Origin: Flagellimonas beolgyonensis
GTDB lineage: Bacteria > Bacteroidota > Bacteroidia > Flavobacteriales > Flavobacteriaceae
Length of the DNA stretch: 64,000 bases
Assembly (NCBI RefSeq): GCF_003992615.1
Contig: NZ_RZMY01000006.1
Location: 417,655-481,654, forward strand
Direction of reading: 5' to 3'
How positions within the stretch are numbered: the first letter of the stretch is position 1; every line of letters begins with the position of its first letter. A program made the translations under genes and the position numbers. Shown here in pieces: positions 27,179-36,288 of this stretch. The notes beneath the pieces were generated by a model. The model ran no database searches, was not told the origin of the DNA, and saw nothing but the letters and a program-made list of their open reading frames with translations.

Positions 27179-29619
27179 ACGAAATAAATAATTCATATGC
27201 GGATCGGATCCTCGACTGTTATGCCGATAGGAACGTCGTGGTTGCAAGAGAGCAAGAACCCGCACCTCAGCATGAGGAATTGAAAAGCTATCGCGATCAA
27301 TTGCACAAGTACTTTGTACAGGGCGTAAAAACGGACTTTTGCCAAAATAGTAACGTGGCTCCGATTTTGTCCGCCCCTTGTTTGCGGGGCATAGTACCTG
27401 CCACGCGCTATCCGGTACTATTCGATCAGGAAAAAAGCAATCTCTGCAGCCTTCAAGAGCGACTCGAAGTATTGATCTCAGATCATTGTGCTGCGGACAT
27501 CAGTAAAGTCTTAATCGAGAAACTCCCCTCCATCCTCTTGTCACTGCAAGGGAAATTGCAAGTGGCTGAACCGGAACTTAATTATGGCCCCCAGGTACAT
27601 GAATTGATGGAAATATTGGGCAATGCTTTGGGAGACGATACGCCCAAGGATTTGCAAAAACAATTAGATCTAATAAAACAAAAGCTCTTATCCTACCAAG
27701 GGCCCATCATGGATTTTGGTGCACGGACACCTTTTCAACTGCTCCATATTCATTTGAAAGCGCGAATTGCCACCTTTTCAGAGTTCATTGTTGATATGCA
27801 ACGGAAACTATCCGGATTGGATGAAATTGTCGACCTTCAGGATAAGGGCCAGGAAAAAGACAGTACGCATTTTGAGTTTGCCAAGGACCTTTTGTCTTTA
27901 GACGAAGTACAGGATGTGGCACCTCGCAAGGTTAGTTCAAATCTGCCAAAGGCGAGACTCAAGCAAATTCGGGATAGCATAAAAGTACTTTCCAACGCTG
28001 TGAAATCTTATTCAGAGCATCCCAATAAAATCTTTATTACAAAAAAACTACTGGAAAGCTACCACCTTAATGAGGTGTTTGGTCAGGCAACTATTGAAGT
28101 TGTGGAATCTGACGCCATATCGCACGCCAAAGTCTATTTAAAAAAGGAATTGGCAAACTTTGTAGCACTGATCCGGGCGATGCGTTTGGCGGAGCTTGAG
28201 ATAGGACAGGCCTACGATGCATCTTTGCACGATGCCTATTTTGCAGGATTCGCGCCGTCCTATCTGAATTCTGGGGATATCAAATATTTTCCCCCTGTCC
28301 TAGTCATTGACGAGAGTCGCAATATTGCCGACCAGCCAAAGGATTTTCTTTCCATGTTGTCAGACGGTGCCTTTGTTAAGGTTTTCGCCATCAATACATT
28401 GAACGACATCAATTTACCTGTCGTAGCTTCTGAGTTGGAAGAAAGCGCACTAGAAATTGCATCACTGGCCATCTTTCGCAGAAATGCCTATGTGTACCAG
28501 GGAAGTATTGAAGATCCCCATGCTTTTGAAAATGCCATACGTGATGGTCTGAACGCCACCGCACCGGTACTCTGGAACGTATTGCTACCGAATGCCGGAT
28601 CGGAAGATGCCCCCGGTTGTCACATCAAGATCCATAGGGCAATCGAAAGCCGGCAGTTTCCACGCCTGACTTACGATATCGAGGCTGGAATGGATTTTGG
28701 AAGCCATTTCAATTTGGAGGACAATCCGCAATGCGATCTCTTATATCCAAATCAAGTGCTGGAAATCAAAATTCCCGGTGGAAAGCATACGGAACAAATT
28801 AGTCTGAGCTCAGCGGATTTTCTTGCAATGGAAACGCACAATATGCAAGCCCTTGAGATAATTCCCGACTGGTATCAAAACGAAAATCTGGTATCTGTAG
28901 TAGACTATCTTTCAGCCGATCCGGAGTCCCAGATTGGAAAGATACCCATCATTCAGGTAGTGGATGAGGACTACAAACTGCATAGGGCGGCCATTCCTGC
29001 ATCCTGGCTTCAACGGATCAGAAGTAGGCTGGAGTATTGGCGTTTTTTACAGGAACTCGGGGGTATCAAGAGCCAGCATTTTGAAAACAAGTTGTCGAGG
29101 TCCAAAGCTGAGTGGACACAGGCCAAGGAAGTAGAATTAAAAGAACTGGAAGCGCGATTATCCGAGGAGTTTGAAACCCAAAGATCCGGTGACATAGAAA
29201 AAGCCATTCACAATATACTCTTTGCACTCGTGGAGGGAAAAACTGACTTGGCCAGCCTTGCGGTCAATTCAACCGCTCCGGTGCCCGTGAGCGTAACATT
29301 GGAAGCGGATAAGGAATCAGTTGAAACAGTGCCGGCTCCGAAGGAAACACCACAAGAAGAAGTATCGGTGAGTAAAGTGGCCTGGGTGGAAAGCGATGAA
29401 TGTACTTCTTGCAACGATTGTATCAATGCGGTACCCAATGTTTTTAAATACAATAGTGACAAACAAGCCCATGTGCACAATCCCAAAGGCGACACTTTCG
29501 CAAAGATCGTTGCTGCAGCGGAGAAATGCCCGGCCATGTGCATCCATCCGGGTTTGCCACACGACCCGAATGAACCCGGGTTGGAAAAATTGTTGAAAAG
29601 AGCGGAGAAATACCAATGA
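27175..29619 (+). CDS. Large oxidoreductase-associated protein with C-terminal 4Fe-4S ferredoxin domain
   Basis: 814 residues, no signal peptide. The last 80 residues (about 735-814) hold a single-cluster ferredoxin domain: ECTSCNDCINAVPNVFKYN and later EKCPAMCIHPGLP. This sequence style (AVPNVFKYN, HPGLPHDPNEP) resembles ferredoxin segments attached to pyruvate:ferredoxin oxidoreductase-like proteins. The preceding 700 residues have no motif I can name; parts are helical (two coiled stretches near 195-230 and 640-700), and residues about 350-600 contain alternating alpha/beta segments (YFPPVLVIDESRN, DGAFVKVFAINTLND). A Pro/Glu-rich linker (about 700-735) joins the domains. Being coupled to KorB, it is probably an electron acceptor or assembly subunit. 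Confidence 0.75.
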   Translation: MNEINNSYADRILDCYADRNVVVAREQEPAPQHEELKSYRDQLHKYFVQGVKTDFCQNSNVAPILSAPCLRGIVPATRYPVLFDQEKSNLCSLQERLEVLISDHCAADISKVLIEKLPSILLSLQGKLQVAEPELNYGPQVHELMEILGNALGDDTPKDLQKQLDLIKQKLLSYQGPIMDFGARTPFQLLHIHLKARIATFSEFIVDMQRKLSGLDEIVDLQDKGQEKDSTHFEFAKDLLSLDEVQDVAPRKVSSNLPKARLKQIRDSIKVLSNAVKSYSEHPNKIFITKKLLESYHLNEVFGQATIEVVESDAISHAKVYLKKELANFVALIRAMRLAELEIGQAYDASLHDAYFAGFAPSYLNSGDIKYFPPVLVIDESRNIADQPKDFLSMLSDGAFVKVFAINTLNDINLPVVASELEESALEIASLAIFRRNAYVYQGSIEDPHAFENAIRDGLNATAPVLWNVLLPNAGSEDAPGCHIKIHRAIESRQFPRLTYDIEAGMDFGSHFNLEDNPQCDLLYPNQVLEIKIPGGKHTEQISLSSADFLAMETHNMQALEIIPDWYQNENLVSVVDYLSADPESQIGKIPIIQVVDEDYKLHRAAIPASWLQRIRSRLEYWRFLQELGGIKSQHFENKLSRSKAEWTQAKEVELKELEARLSEEFETQRSGDIEKAIHNILFALVEGKTDLASLAVNSTAPVPVSVTLEADKESVETVPAPKETPQEEVSVSKVAWVESDECTSCNDCINAVPNVFKYNSDKQAHVHNPKGDTFAKIVAAAEKCPAMCIHPGLPHDPNEPGLEKLLKRAEKYQ

Positions 29620-30044
29620 TCCAGTTGGCCTGTTAAAAACGGTAAATGATAGGGGCAGTGGCAGATACCCCTGTTACCGCACGATTCCCATGGATTATGC
29701 AAAACTCAAGTTCTTAAGGAAAGGCAAGGACAACTTGACCTACAAAGCATTTCCAAGCTGCGAACATTTTTTTATGTAGACCATAACGGATAACTCCGGC
29801 ATAAAAAAGAATGGATCGACCATTTGGGCGAAGTCAATGACTTTACTTAGGAATGGGTAACTAAAAATGAATATCTTAGATACAACACAGCTTATAAACC
29901 ATTGCAGCTTAAAAATCAATACTAGCTTTTGAACACGAACAAAGGTCAGTTTAAAACCGCAAAGCATGTAAAAAGAAGCCAGCCTCTAATCTTACGCGAT
30001 ATTGTTGGCGGCCATACTATAAATCATTATCTAAAACACTAAAA
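29620..30044. other. 425-bp gap holding a gene remnant
   Basis: No intact gene. The middle carries a decayed alpha/beta-hydrolase C-terminus (listed separately); the rest shows nothing I can interpret. Promoter of the next hydrolase must lie in its right part. Confidence 0.4.
29694..29860 (+). pseudogene. Remnant of an alpha/beta-hydrolase C-terminus
   Basis: The plus strand reads DYAKLKFLRKGKDNLTYKAF and then PSCEHFFM before a stop. In another frame it continues KKEWIDHLGEVNDFT. The NLTYK-x-(F/Y)P-x-x-x-H-x-F order is that of the C-terminal strand and catalytic-histidine loop of dienelactone/alpha-beta hydrolases, followed by the last helix. Only this end survives. Confidence 0.35.
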
Positions 30045-30815
30045 ATGAAATTATTAAAATCAAAACCAACCACTTTATTGATAATTCTATTTTGCTTGTT
30101 AAATAGTGCCAAATCCTTTTCACAATCCTCACTTTTCAGTTATGAGAAATATATCAGTGCAAATGGGGATACATTACAATATAGACAGCTGATGTCAGAT
30201 TATGACCCAATAAGCAAATATCCCCTAGTGATTTTTTTACATGGTTCCGGTGAACGGGGCAATGATAATGAGGCCCAATTGAAATGGGGTGTGCTAAATT
30301 TTGCATCGGACCAACATATGAAAATGCATCCTTCCATAGTAATTGCCCCTCAATGTCCAACGGATATGCAATGGGGAAATTTTTCCCGGGAGGATATGTC
30401 ACTTCTGCCCACCCCCAGCAAACCAATGAAACTTTTAAAGGAACTCATTGACCATGCAATCGAGACAATGCCCGTGGATACCAACCGAATCTACATCACT
30501 GGGCTTTCCATGGGCGGGTTTGGTACTTTTGATGCTATTTCCCGATATCCTGATTTGTTTGCTGCAGCAGTACCCGTTTGCGGTGGGGGTGACCCGTCCA
30601 AATCAGAAACCATCTCACATATCCCTATCTGGATATTCCATGGGGCGCTTGATGGAGCCGTTGATCCCGTTCTATCCCGAAATATGGTTGAAGGCTTGAC
30701 AAAAGCAGGGGGACATCCAGGGTATACACAATATCCCAGAACAGGACATTTTGCCTGGATTGCAGCCTATAACGACACTATGATGATGGAATGGTTATAC
30801 GATCAACGAAAGTAA
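30045..30815 (+). CDS. Secreted alpha/beta hydrolase (phospholipase/carboxylesterase or prolyl-oligopeptidase-like)
   Basis: 256 residues. A signal peptide (about 1-27, ending KSFSQ) indicates export. The fold is given by LVIFLHGSGERGNDNEAQLK (oxyanion-hole HGSG), the nucleophile elbow ITGLSMGGFGTFD (Ser155), the acid in WIFHGALDGAVDPV (Asp203 or Asp207) and the catalytic His in RTGHFAW (His235). This matches the esterase/phospholipase group often annotated as prolyl oligopeptidase-like in Bacteroidetes. The natural ester or peptide is unknown. No operon partner. Confidence 0.9.
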   Translation: MKLLKSKPTTLLIILFCLLNSAKSFSQSSLFSYEKYISANGDTLQYRQLMSDYDPISKYPLVIFLHGSGERGNDNEAQLKWGVLNFASDQHMKMHPSIVIAPQCPTDMQWGNFSREDMSLLPTPSKPMKLLKELIDHAIETMPVDTNRIYITGLSMGGFGTFDAISRYPDLFAAAVPVCGGGDPSKSETISHIPIWIFHGALDGAVDPVLSRNMVEGLTKAGGHPGYTQYPRTGHFAWIAAYNDTMMMEWLYDQRK

Positions 30816-31503
30816 TCCATATCAAGTTTATCTCAGGATCAACTCATCAAAAAACAGCAATAATTCATGGTGTCAGATTTCCCAAAAAGGGATATCCCAC
30901 ATCGTAAACATGGCCCAGGCCGTTACTAAAGCTCTATTAAACGATGAACATAGAGGGATTTGTAAAGCCATTTTACACCGAAAAACAGGATATTTTTAAA
31001 GAATACCTATCAAAAAATCCTGAATCAGAAATTGGTCAATTAGATTACTTAATCTGACGGACGAACAGTATGAAATAATGGTAATAATAATGGGTAGTGC
31101 ACTGACAGATATTCTTTACACAATACTTTTAGGTTTAAAAGGTTGCTTCTATGGATCGACCATTGTTCGGAACAAAGAAGAAAATCGTTTTTACATGGAC
31201 CACAAGGGAAAACTGTACAATTGATGCGTCTTATCCGTATGGTCTTGCAATGCCCTGGACAATGGATTCGGAGCCATACACAACCTGTAGGCGATCATTT
31301 ACAACATTTGGAAACGACCAAACCACAAAACCTATCAAAAGATGTATATTTGAATACATATCCAAACCAAAAAAACTAATGACATTGTTCCCCCCTGTCG
31401 TCATTGGGTCCGATTCGGACATCATCGTTTTGGCTACTCCTTTCATGGAAGCCCAAAAAAACATGGTTGATCAATTTGCAGTTTTGGGCAATAGCCCCCC
31501 GGC
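30816..31503. other. Gap with one broken gene
   Basis: Contains the frameshifted small gene at 30944-31224 (listed). The remainder up to the kinase-like gene shows several overlapping frames in both directions, none with recognisable features. Confidence 0.4.
30944..31224 (+). pseudogene. Frameshifted small gene of unknown function
   Basis: An ATG at 30944 opens a 37-codon frame (MNIEGFVKPFYTEKQDIF ... GQLDYLI) that ends at a TGA at 31055. One base back, another frame continues from 31054 as LTDEQYEIMVIIMGSALTDI, then LYTILLGLKGCFYG, to a TGA at 31222. Joined, they give a compact protein of about 93 residues, alpha-helical at first, then beta. One frameshift separates the halves. I do not recognise a family; the size and style are like small immunity or SMI1-type proteins. 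Confidence 0.45.
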
Positions 31504-31566
31504 ATGTACTATAAGACCTTGTACCGGACCCCAAATAGCGATTTGACCCAAGCCCAAAACGATAGA

Positions 31567-34500
31567 ATGTTCCCCGACCAAACCCCAACAGATTTTTCTG
31601 CGGACGATCTCTTTGATTTCTGTCCCAATCCCTTATGGATTTACGATGTTGAGACCCTGAAGTTCCTAAAGGTGAACAGGGAAGCCATTCGGCACTATGG
31701 GTATGGCGAAAAGGAGTTCCTCACCCTGACCCTGGCCGATATCAGTCCTATTGAGGACCTTACCAAACTATCAGCTGCCATGGAACTGATCGATCGTCGG
31801 GATTCGGAAAGCTTCAAAGAGGGTTTTTATAGACACCTTAAAAAAGATGGGACCGTTTTTCCGGTCCAATTGCGTGGCAATCTGGTCACCTACGACGGTC
31901 GCAAAGCGGAACTGGTCATGGCCACTGACATTTCCGAAACCATTGCTTCCGAGAAACGGTTGTTGTTCCAAAAACGCATATTCCAGGCCATTTCTGAAAT
32001 AAATACCCATCTGATTCGTAATTCCAATTGGATGGAAGCCCTTGAAGGCTGCTTTACCATTATCTGTACGGCCCTTCAGGTGCACCGGGCCTACTTCTAT
32101 CAAAGTGACCCCGCGGATGCAACGATAACCTTAAAGGCCTATAGATCGTTGGAAGGGATGGATATGGGGGACGAAGCACTACAGGGGCAACACTTACCCT
32201 ACCCCTTGTTACAACAAATTTTGGGACCCGTACGAAAAGGTAGAAAGTACGAACAGTCCATAGAAAATCTTGAGGATGTGGTTCTTCGTGAGCTTTTTAC
32301 AGGGAGAAACCTCAAATCCATTTTGGTACTGCCCATATTTGTGAATAACAGGTTCAGGGGGGTTATCGGCTTGGAAGACCTGGTCAAAACACGTAAATGG
32401 CATTCGGCGGAAAAACAACTGCTGGACAGCCTGGTATCCAACCTCTCCCATTTGATCGCCCAGACCGATGCAATCGAAAATATAAGGGCCAATGAGAAAA
32501 GATTCCGGAATTTGGTACAAAAGGGGACCGATCTGATCGCCATCATCGATTCGGAGGGAAGGTACAAATATACCTCCCCTACCTATAATAACCAATTGGC
32601 CTATGCCAAGGATACTTTACTGGGCCAACATTTCACCACCATAGTCTGCCCGGAACATCAGGGTGTACTGCTCGCGACCCTGCAAAGGGCCAAGCGGGAA
32701 ACCCATGTCGAAACCGGCCCTTATAGGGTCAGGCATGCCAAGGGCACTTGGCGATGGATGGAGACCAAATTAACCAACCACTTGAAGGAACCCACCATTG
32801 AAGGGCTCGTTGCCAATACCTCCGACGTGACGCAACAAGTACATCTAAAGAGGAAGCGTGAACTTGCACTGGATCTGACCAAGACACTGGCCAATGCCAA
32901 AAACCTTAAGGTCGGTCTTCGCCGGACCTTAAAAAAGCTGGTACTGGCCTCCAATGTGACCTTGGGGGAGATTTGGCTGCGTTCCAAGGACGGTGACCAA
33001 CTCACCCGGGCTTCCTATTTCCATCATGGAAAAAAGGGACAGCTATTCCTCCAAAAATCGACACTTCGGGATTTCCTGGTCATCGGGTTGGGTTTGCCCG
33101 GCATAATCTGGAAAACCAAGGAGCCCATCATATGGGAAAACATCGACAGCCATCCGAGTTTCATCCGCTCCAAAGCCGCCAGGGAGTCGGGTCTGCGTAC
33201 CGCCATTGGCGTGCCCCTAATCACTGGAGATGATTTTTTGGGCTGCTTTTTACTGTTTACCGATATGGACAAGACAGTCCTGGAAGACCATTCCTTCCTT
33301 TTTGATGGGCTGGGAACGGATTTGGGTGGCATCCTAAAACAAAAGATCCTTGAAGACGAATACCGGGAGTTTTTTGAAATCTCCCCAGACCCGTTCTGTA
33401 TCCTCGGTTTTGACGGCACCATCAAGCAAGCCAACAAAGCCTTGGCAACGATACTTGGTGTTTCCATGGAAATGCTTGTGGGCCAACATTATCAAACCTT
33501 TATCCATGAGGACGATAGGCCCAAACTGGCGAAAAAGTTCCAGAATGGGGTGAGCGATGATATCGATTATGGCAATGAGGTCCGTATGGTCACCACCACT
33601 GAGGAAGAGCGTTGGTTTGTATGGTCCAGCACCATCAACCGAGGGGAAAAACTGGTGTTGGCCGTGGCCAAGGACATAACGGAACAAAAACGGGCAGAAC
33701 TATCACTCCAACGCGCCAATGAACGGTTGCAACAGGCCCAGCGCATCGCCAAATTGGGTTATTGGCGTAGAGACCTGTCCTCCGATATCTCGGAATGGAG
33801 CCGGGAAACTTATGCCATTCACGGCTACACCCCTGATGAGTTTATCCCGACCATGGCAAATTTGATCGACACATTCCATCCCGAAGACCGTTTTCTGCTT
33901 ATCGACGACCCCAAGGACCATTTGGAACCGGGGAAGGTCATGCGCTTCGAACACCGCATCATCACGGCCCATGGTGAGACGCGATGGGTCCAACAGGAAA
34001 TCCAACTGATGGTGGACGATGCGAACAACCCGACCCATCTGGAAGGTACCATACAGGACATCACCGCACGCAAGGAGTACGAACTGCAGCTGAAGATGAG
34101 CAACGACCGTTTCCTTCTGGCCATGTTGGCCAGCAACCAAACCATCTGGGAAGTGGACCATACAAACAAAGTGCTGACCTACAGCCATATGACAGAAGAC
34201 AATCAAGAGCAATTGGCCAAGGAAGAATTCCTAAAGGAAAGTTCCTGGTTCAAAAGAGTGCACCCCGATGACAAGGACCTGGTATGGACAGCACTTGTCC
34301 AGCACTTGGACACCAAGAACGGACGCCGCGGTTCACTGGACTATCGAACTGTGGGTTCCGATGGAACAATAGGGTATGTGACCGACACCTTCCATACTCA
34401 GCGTGACAGTGAAGGCAGGCCCATTCGCACCATCGGATCTGTCATGGACGTCACCGTGGTTAAAAACCAACTGGAACAGATCAAATTGCAGAACAAGGCA

Positions 34501-34719
34501 CTTGCCGAGATTGCTTGGTTACAGTCCCATGCGATCCGTTCCCCCCTCACCCGCATCATGGCACTGCTGAAACTCTACCAAACCAAGGGAGAAAGCGCCA
34601 TCTCCAATGCGGAACTGCTTAGGTTGATATCAGATTCCGTAACGGAAATCGACTCCGAAATTCATAAAATTATTGCCATAACCCATAATAACCATGACCA
34701 TGGAAATTCTATTGATTGA
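31567..34719 (+). CDS. Multi-PAS/GAF signalling protein with DHp-like helix but no histidine kinase ATPase domain
   Basis: About 1050 residues, soluble. Order: PAS (LFDFCPNPLWIYDVETLKFL), GAF (about 145-300), PAS (about 310-430), GAF (about 440-590), then three PAS/PAC units, each ending in an ITE/ITA/VTV-type linker. The last 60 residues look like a dimerisation helix (WLQSHAIRSPLTRIMALLKL), with His in the position of a phospho-acceptor. Then the protein ends; there is no ATP-binding N, G1 or G2 box. The next gene, a CheY-like regulator, overlaps its 3' end by 26 bases, so the reading frame is not a sequencing truncation at this point. An upstream ATG (31504) would add 21 residues. Confidence 0.88.
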   Translation: MFPDQTPTDFSADDLFDFCPNPLWIYDVETLKFLKVNREAIRHYGYGEKEFLTLTLADISPIEDLTKLSAAMELIDRRDSESFKEGFYRHLKKDGTVFPVQLRGNLVTYDGRKAELVMATDISETIASEKRLLFQKRIFQAISEINTHLIRNSNWMEALEGCFTIICTALQVHRAYFYQSDPADATITLKAYRSLEGMDMGDEALQGQHLPYPLLQQILGPVRKGRKYEQSIENLEDVVLRELFTGRNLKSILVLPIFVNNRFRGVIGLEDLVKTRKWHSAEKQLLDSLVSNLSHLIAQTDAIENIRANEKRFRNLVQKGTDLIAIIDSEGRYKYTSPTYNNQLAYAKDTLLGQHFTTIVCPEHQGVLLATLQRAKRETHVETGPYRVRHAKGTWRWMETKLTNHLKEPTIEGLVANTSDVTQQVHLKRKRELALDLTKTLANAKNLKVGLRRTLKKLVLASNVTLGEIWLRSKDGDQLTRASYFHHGKKGQLFLQKSTLRDFLVIGLGLPGIIWKTKEPIIWENIDSHPSFIRSKAARESGLRTAIGVPLITGDDFLGCFLLFTDMDKTVLEDHSFLFDGLGTDLGGILKQKILEDEYREFFEISPDPFCILGFDGTIKQANKALATILGVSMEMLVGQHYQTFIHEDDRPKLAKKFQNGVSDDIDYGNEVRMVTTTEEERWFVWSSTINRGEKLVLAVAKDITEQKRAELSLQRANERLQQAQRIAKLGYWRRDLSSDISEWSRETYAIHGYTPDEFIPTMANLIDTFHPEDRFLLIDDPKDHLEPGKVMRFEHRIITAHGETRWVQQEIQLMVDDANNPTHLEGTIQDITARKEYELQLKMSNDRFLLAMLASNQTIWEVDHTNKVLTYSHMTEDNQEQLAKEEFLKESSWFKRVHPDDKDLVWTALVQHLDTKNGRRGSLDYRTVGSDGTIGYVTDTFHTQRDSEGRPIRTIGSVMDVTVVKNQLEQIKLQNKALAEIAWLQSHAIRSPLTRIMALLKLYQTKGESAISNAELLRLISDSVTEIDSEIHKIIAITHNNHDHGNSID

Positions 34720-35083
34720 TGACGACGCCATTACCAATTTTGTACACCAAAACATCATTGAGTCCAAGTTGCCCGGTATGCCGATCAAAATTTTTTACAA
34801 CGGCCAAACAGCATTGGACCACATTTGTGCACATCCCGAAACCAAATTCCTTGTTTTCCTAGACCTGAACATGCCAATAATGAATGGTTGGGAATTTCTG
34901 GAGGCCATTGCGCCAAAAATAGATACCTTACAGGTCAATATCCATGTTCTGACCTCTTCAATCGATCCACGTGACCATCAGATCACTGATGCCATGCCCT
35001 TTGTCCGATCGTTCTTGGAAAAACCCTTGGATGAAAACGTATTGGATCGGTTCATCTCCGACAAGATCGACCAACGAGAGTGA
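34694..35083 (+). CDS. CheY-like single-domain response regulator
   Basis: 129 residues, receiver domain only: LIDDDAITNF (acidic pocket), phospho-acceptor Asp57 in VFLDLNMPIMNGWEF, VLTSSIDPRDHQ, and Lys in FLEKPLDENV. Similar to the regulator at 16912 (both have SSIDPRD). It overlaps the PAS/GAF gene by 26 bases and lies 80 bases before a complete histidine kinase gene. It probably receives phosphate from that kinase and/or exchanges it with the DHp-like helix of the PAS/GAF protein. An ATG two codons in (34700) is an alternative start. Confidence 0.92.
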   Translation: MTMEILLIDDDAITNFVHQNIIESKLPGMPIKIFYNGQTALDHICAHPETKFLVFLDLNMPIMNGWEFLEAIAPKIDTLQVNIHVLTSSIDPRDHQITDAMPFVRSFLEKPLDENVLDRFISDKIDQRE

Positions 35084-35163
35084 TGGCCCGATACAAGGGT
35101 CCCATGAATGATAAGGGTGTATCAGCACAACCGACCAAATAAAAAAGCGCAAAAACTTGGATC

Positions 35164-36231
35164 ATGAAACAAAAAGAACCCAGTCTTGAACCCTTCTTCA
35201 ACCAGTCCGTGGACGGGCTTTGCATTGCGGACCACACCGGCCATTTTGTCAAGGTAAACCCAGCCTTTTCCCAACTTTTGGGCTATTCCGAAGTGGAACT
35301 AAAATCAAGGCCCATCTTTAGTTTCATCCATCCGGAAGACCTTGAACTCACCTCGGAACACCGGGAAAAATTGATGGACGGCCAGCCCTTGGTCAATTTT
35401 GAGAACCGTTACCTTTCCAAATCCGGGCAAGTGGTCTGGTTGTATTGGACCTCCATTCCGGTTCAAGAGGAAAAGCTGATTTATGCCATCGCCAAGGACA
35501 TTACCCATATCAAGAAGTTGGAACAAGAAAGGGCCATCCACTTGCATAGGCTTTCCAGGTCAAATGAAAGGCTCAAACGACAAAACTACACCACCTCCCA
35601 TGATCTCAGGGCTCCTCTGAACAATATGCTGTCCCTAGTGCATTTGATCGACAAGGAAAAGGTGCATGACTCGCAGACCTTGGAAATACTCGATTTGATC
35701 AAGCAATCGGCAGAGGGCTTGAAAAATACCATGACCGGTCAACTCGATACCTATAAAATGGAAGAACTGGTCGGTGAGCCCTTGGAAACCGTGGATTTCG
35801 AGGTCGTCTTCAAAAAGGTACTGAACTCCATCTCCGCGATGATACTACGAGCGGGCGCACAGTGTACCACAGATTTCTCCGCCCTCCCAAGTGTTCGATT
35901 CAAAACTGACTATTTGGAGAGTATCTTTTTGAACCTCATGACCAATGCCCTAAAATATGCTAGGCCAGGAATACCCCCACGGATTATCATAAGGACGGAA
36001 GTGCGGGACGGGATCCAAACACTCCACTTTTCGGACAATGGCCTGGGTATGGACATGGAGAAAGTCGGGCGCAATATTTTTAAGTTGAACGAACGATTTC
36101 ATGACAAAGCAGACAGCCATGGTGTGGGTCTCTATCTGGTCCACAACCAAATCACCGGACTGGGGGGCACCATTGCGGTGGAAAGCAAGGTCAACCAAGG
36201 GACCACCTTCACCATAACCTTTGCCCGTTGA
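35164..36231 (+). CDS. PAS-domain sensor histidine kinase (soluble)
   Basis: 355 residues, no membrane segment. PAS domain at about 10-120 (GLCIADHTGHFVKVNPAFSQ, FSFIHPEDLELT, YAIAKDITHIKKLE), a coiled linker, DHp with TTSHDLRAPLNNMLSLV (His146), then ATPase domain with N box NLMTNALKYA, G1 FSDNGLGMDM and G2 HGVGLYLVHNQ. It provides the catalytic domain that the neighbouring PAS/GAF protein lacks. Together with the CheY-like protein these three same-strand genes form one signalling set. It ends 57 bases before the end of a minus-strand operon. Confidence 0.93.
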   Translation: MKQKEPSLEPFFNQSVDGLCIADHTGHFVKVNPAFSQLLGYSEVELKSRPIFSFIHPEDLELTSEHREKLMDGQPLVNFENRYLSKSGQVVWLYWTSIPVQEEKLIYAIAKDITHIKKLEQERAIHLHRLSRSNERLKRQNYTTSHDLRAPLNNMLSLVHLIDKEKVHDSQTLEILDLIKQSAEGLKNTMTGQLDTYKMEELVGEPLETVDFEVVFKKVLNSISAMILRAGAQCTTDFSALPSVRFKTDYLESIFLNLMTNALKYARPGIPPRIIIRTEVRDGIQTLHFSDNGLGMDMEKVGRNIFKLNERFHDKADSHGVGLYLVHNQITGLGGTIAVESKVNQGTTFTITFAR

Positions 36232-36288
36232 AGATGTTTGGCCACCAGTTGAGCAATACCGTTTAGTGGTTTTTCAAAAAAGAAAACA

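Noticed and set aside
31151..31546. 131-codon frame before the PAS/GAF gene
   Set aside because: Overlaps the better supported frameshifted small gene and the start of the PAS/GAF gene; composition is not protein-like.
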